Of a DNA stretch of 26,392 nucleotides, positions 23,811 through 26,392 are shown one piece after another. Under the pieces are notes generated by a model, which saw nothing but the letters and a program-made list of their open reading frames with translations, was not told where the DNA came from and searched no databases. Both the position numbers and the translations under genes were made by a program. The DNA lies in assembly GCA_002728175.1 (NCBI GenBank), contig PBVH01000045.1, forward strand, positions 12,614 to 39,005. The letters are read 5' to 3'. Every line of letters begins with the position of its first letter. Position 1 is the stretch's first letter. This stretch comes from Flavobacteriales bacterium. Its GTDB lineage: Bacteria; Bacteroidota; Bacteroidia; Flavobacteriales; BACL11.

Positions 23811-25643
23811 ATGAAATTTTTTAATGAATTTTTAAAAAGAATAATCATACTATTAGTTTTATATTCAATCAGCAGGATATATTTTTTTTACAATAATTTT
23901 GACAACTTTTACCCAGTAAAAATTTTAGAGTTTTTTGAAGGGATTCGATTTGATTTATCAGCAATAATTTATATTAATATTCCATTATTTCTTCTTTTAT
24001 TAGCTCCATTAAATTTCAAATCAAATAAAAAATACAAACTATTAATTAATATCATTTTTTATATAACTAATATACCTTTTTTAATCTTTAATAATATTGA
24101 TATTGAATATTTTAGATACACTCAAAAACGATCAACCACTGATTTTATTCAGTTAATACAACTTGGTACTGACATTAATAACTTAATTCCAATTTATTTA
24201 AAAAAATTTTGGCCAATAACTATTTTTACTGTTTTACAAATATGGGTTATTTTACAAGTTAAAAAAATACCAAATGTAAATTATGTAAATAGTTTTAAAA
24301 ATATCGCTAAATCATTTATAATATTTTTAGTTTCGGCATTACTACTTGTTGTTGGAGCTCGAGGTGGCATACAATTAAAGCCAATTAATCCAATTAATGC
24401 TGGAGAGCTATGTAATTCGAAAAATTCAAATCTAATTTTAAATACTCCATTTTGTTTGCTTCAATCAATTAATCAAAATAAACTTAAAACATTAGATTAC
24501 TTTAAACAAAGTGAAATAAATTCTCTTTACAACAATTATATCGAGAAAACAAGTAATAAACAAGACAAGAAAAATATTATAATACTAATAATGGAAAGTT
24601 ATTCTAAAGAATTTATTGGTTTTTATAATGAATCCGGCTTCACTCCATTCTTAGATAGTTTAATGAAACATAGTTTAGTTTTTACAAATGCCTATGCAAA
24701 TGGAGTAAAGTCAATAGATGCACTTCCAGCAATAATATCATCTATTCCACCACTAATGAATGATCCATTTATAACATCTAGCTATGCTCAAAACAAATAT
24801 AATAGTTTACCTGAGATACTAAAAAAAGAAAATTATTCAACATCATTTTTTCATGGTGGAACAAAAGGTACTATGGGGTTTTATAGTTATTCAAAAAAAG
24901 CAGGATTTGAAAATTATTATGGAAAAGAGGAGTTTAATAATGATGAATTCAGTGATGAAGTATGGGGGATTTATGATAAACCATTTTTTGAATTTTTCTA
25001 TTATCAGTTAAATAAAAAAAATGAACCTTTTTTTAGTACTTTTTTTAGTTTAAGTTCTCATCTCCCATTTACTTTACCTAAAGAATATTTAGAAAAAAAT
25101 AAAATTAAAAAAAATATTGGTATAAGAGAAACTATTTTATATACAGACCATGCAATGAGTAATTTTTTCCATTTAGCTAAAAAAGAATCTTGGTTTAAAA
25201 ACACGATTTTTATCATTACAGCAGATCATACTTCACCATATTCTTACAACAAAAAATATAAAAATAAGGTAGGTAGATATGCAATTCCTTTAATAATATT
25301 TAGTGGGGATAGCTCAATGCAAGGAACAAACAATAAGATTGTTCAACAAATAGACATAATGCCAAGCATTCTAGATTTAACTAACTATAACAAAAAATAT
25401 TTTACATTTGGAAAATCAATGATTAATGGAGCAGATTGGGCCGTGTGTTATAGATCAGGTAAATATCAATTAATTACTAATAATGGCATATTAATAAATT
25501 CTGATGAAAAATATCAACAATTTAGTGATTGGCAACTCAATAATGAAAAACAGGTAAATATTTACGATAAAAAAATTCTCAAAGCTATTAAACAAAGTTT
25601 TAATAATTCAATGATCAACAATAAAATGAATTATGAAAATTAG
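23811..25643 (+). CDS. LtaS-like phosphoglycerol transferase / sulfatase-fold membrane enzyme
   Basis: A 610-residue inner-membrane protein with about five N-terminal helices (between about 10 and 185) and a periplasmic alkaline-phosphatase-fold domain (about 252-580). Metal-site residues are visible: Glu262 in LIMESYSKEF, the nucleophile position in NGVKSIDALPAI (Ser301, where Firmicutes LtaS has Thr), His417 in SSHLPF, and Asp472-His473 in TADHTSP. By family it would move phosphoglycerol (LtaS, OpgB) or phosphoethanolamine (EptA-like) from a phospholipid to a periplasmic glycan. Bacteroidota members of this LTA-synthase-like group are common but mostly uncharacterised. The ATG is preceded by A-rich sequence. 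It is divergent from the E1 gene and overlaps the lipid-kinase gene by 11 bases, which favours a diacylglycerol-releasing reaction. Confidence 0.82.
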   Translation: MKFFNEFLKRIIILLVLYSISRIYFFYNNFDNFYPVKILEFFEGIRFDLSAIIYINIPLFLLLLAPLNFKSNKKYKLLINIIFYITNIPFLIFNNIDIEYFRYTQKRSTTDFIQLIQLGTDINNLIPIYLKKFWPITIFTVLQIWVILQVKKIPNVNYVNSFKNIAKSFIIFLVSALLLVVGARGGIQLKPINPINAGELCNSKNSNLILNTPFCLLQSINQNKLKTLDYFKQSEINSLYNNYIEKTSNKQDKKNIIILIMESYSKEFIGFYNESGFTPFLDSLMKHSLVFTNAYANGVKSIDALPAIISSIPPLMNDPFITSSYAQNKYNSLPEILKKENYSTSFFHGGTKGTMGFYSYSKKAGFENYYGKEEFNNDEFSDEVWGIYDKPFFEFFYYQLNKKNEPFFSTFFSLSSHLPFTLPKEYLEKNKIKKNIGIRETILYTDHAMSNFFHLAKKESWFKNTIFIITADHTSPYSYNKKYKNKVGRYAIPLIIFSGDSSMQGTNNKIVQQIDIMPSILDLTNYNKKYFTFGKSMINGADWAVCYRSGKYQLITNNGILINSDEKYQQFSDWQLNNEKQVNIYDKKILKAIKQSFNNSMINNKMNYEN

Positions 25644-26392
25644 ATTTATTATTAATCCAATATCTGGAACTGGAAAGCAAAAAAATATTGTTGAAATAGT
25701 TAAAAAATATTTTAACTTCGAAAATTATGACTTTGTATACACAAATGAAAAAGGTCATGCAAGTGAGTTATGTAAATCTGCAATTAAAGAGAATGTCAAT
25801 ATTGTTGTTGCAGTTGGAGGTGATGGCACAGTAAATGAATGTGCGAAAGAAATTATAAATAAAAATGTTGCTTTAGCAGTTATACCATGCGGATCAGGAA
25901 ATGGCTTTGCTTATAATATTGGAATGAAAAAAAAAGTAATTGAAGCTGTAAAACAACTAAATAATGGAAAAATTAAAAAAATTGATACAGCTACTCTAAA
26001 TTTAATTCCGTTTGTTAATGTTTCTGGAGTTGGGTTTGATGCACATATAGCACACCTATTTTCCAAAACTAAAATCAGGGGATTCAGTAGTTATATTAAA
26101 TTAGTTCTAAAAAAAGTTTTGGCATATAATTCAAATTATTACACTTTGAAAACTAATGTAAAAGATTATAAGTTTCAAGCATACTTTATTGCATTCGCAA
26201 ATTCAGTACAATATGGTAATGACATGAAAATTTCTCCCGAATCTAATCTAAATGATGGTAAAACTGATATAGTAGTCATAAAAAATTTCCCAAAATGGAA
26301 AATACCACATTTTATATATCAAATGTATATGGGGAAAATACATGAAAACAAATATGTTGAAATTATTAGAGAAAAAAGAATAAAAATTATAC
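25633..26392 (+). CDS. Diacylglycerol-kinase-like lipid kinase (YegS/DgkB family), runs off the right edge
   Basis: An open frame starts at ATG 25633 and remains open for 253 codons to the window end; only the C-terminus is missing. The N-terminus has FIINPISGTGKQK (about 5-17, the ATP-binding start). VVAVGGDGTVNECAKE carries the signature GGDGT, and VIPCGSGNGFAYNIG is the second conserved glycine loop; VSGVGFDA follows. This is the diacylglycerol/sphingosine kinase catalytic fold (DAGK_cat). It has no membrane helix and acts at the inner face of the membrane, phosphorylating diacylglycerol or a related lipid with ATP. It starts 11 bases inside the LtaS-like gene, so the two are translationally coupled. 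A sphingolipid substrate is also possible, since many Bacteroidota make sphingolipids. Confidence 0.88.
   Translation, partial: MKIRFIINPISGTGKQKNIVEIVKKYFNFENYDFVYTNEKGHASELCKSAIKENVNIVVAVGGDGTVNECAKEIINKNVALAVIPCGSGNGFAYNIGMKKKVIEAVKQLNNGKIKKIDTATLNLIPFVNVSGVGFDAHIAHLFSKTKIRGFSSYIKLVLKKVLAYNSNYYTLKTNVKDYKFQAYFIAFANSVQYGNDMKISPESNLNDGKTDIVVIKNFPKWKIPHFIYQMYMGKIHENKYVEIIREKRIKII

Noticed and set aside
1..26392. CRISPR arrays, tRNA or rRNA genes, insertion sequences, prophage or toxin-antitoxin genes
   Set aside because: No regularly spaced repeats, cloverleaf-like segments, transposase motifs or phage proteins were recognised; nearly all of the sequence is accounted for by the listed genes.

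Overview
The window comes from a strongly A+T-rich Gram-negative bacterium that I place in the Bacteroidota, probably a marine flavobacterium-like lineage. The reasons are: a fused alpha/beta E1 2-oxoacid dehydrogenase; an LptD of the Bacteroidota type next to a SPOR-tailed amidase and a single-gene MCE protein; TAnnTTTG-type promoter boxes; and several sulfotransferases in a surface-polysaccharide cluster, as often seen in marine members. This is inferred from recalled families, not from a database search. Two genes run off the window edges. No rRNA, tRNA, CRISPR array, insertion sequence or phage gene was seen, and no gene-free stretch exceeds about 100 bases.

Left part (1-5233), cell envelope. 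A minus-strand block holds a SPOR-domain N-acetylmuramoyl-L-alanine amidase, an MCE/MlaD protein and the N-terminal half of a membrane protein resembling the Bacteroidota membrane-anchored (Fe-S) oxidoreductases. Divergent from it is lptD, which inserts LPS into the outer membrane. The promoters for the two directions appear to overlap in a very short control region. lptD meets the polysaccharide operon tail to tail, overlapping its last gene by 20 bases, with a terminator-like hairpin inside the overlap.

Centre (5214-21678), a Wzx/Wzy-type polysaccharide operon on the minus strand. In transcription order it encodes a Wza-like export lipoprotein, a Wzc-like tyrosine autokinase, a sulfotransferase, a GT-B enzyme with an HP motif, a GT4 glycosyltransferase, a second sulfotransferase, another GT4, a third sulfotransferase of a different family, a Wzx flippase, a Wzy polymerase, a CelD-like acyltransferase, a GT4, a NodB deacetylase, a GT4, a GT2 and finally a PabA/TrpG amidotransferase. 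From the first sulfotransferase onward nearly every junction overlaps by 1-23 bases. The inferred product is a sulfated, partly deacetylated and perhaps acylated capsule or exopolysaccharide. The priming sugar-phosphate transferase, nucleotide-sugar enzymes, sulfate-activation genes and a Wzb phosphatase are not in the window.

Right part (21731-26392). A fused branched-chain 2-oxoacid dehydrogenase E1 gene lies 52 bases upstream of the export gene on the same strand. Divergent from it is an LtaS/sulfatase-fold phosphoglycerol transferase, overlapped by 11 bases with a truncated diacylglycerol-kinase-like lipid kinase. That pair looks like a phosphoglycerol-transfer and lipid-recycling module.

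I did not find a clear, wholly new system. The most interesting points are the three sulfotransferases of two families in one operon, the LtaS-like/lipid-kinase pair beside it, and the unassigned GT-B gene.
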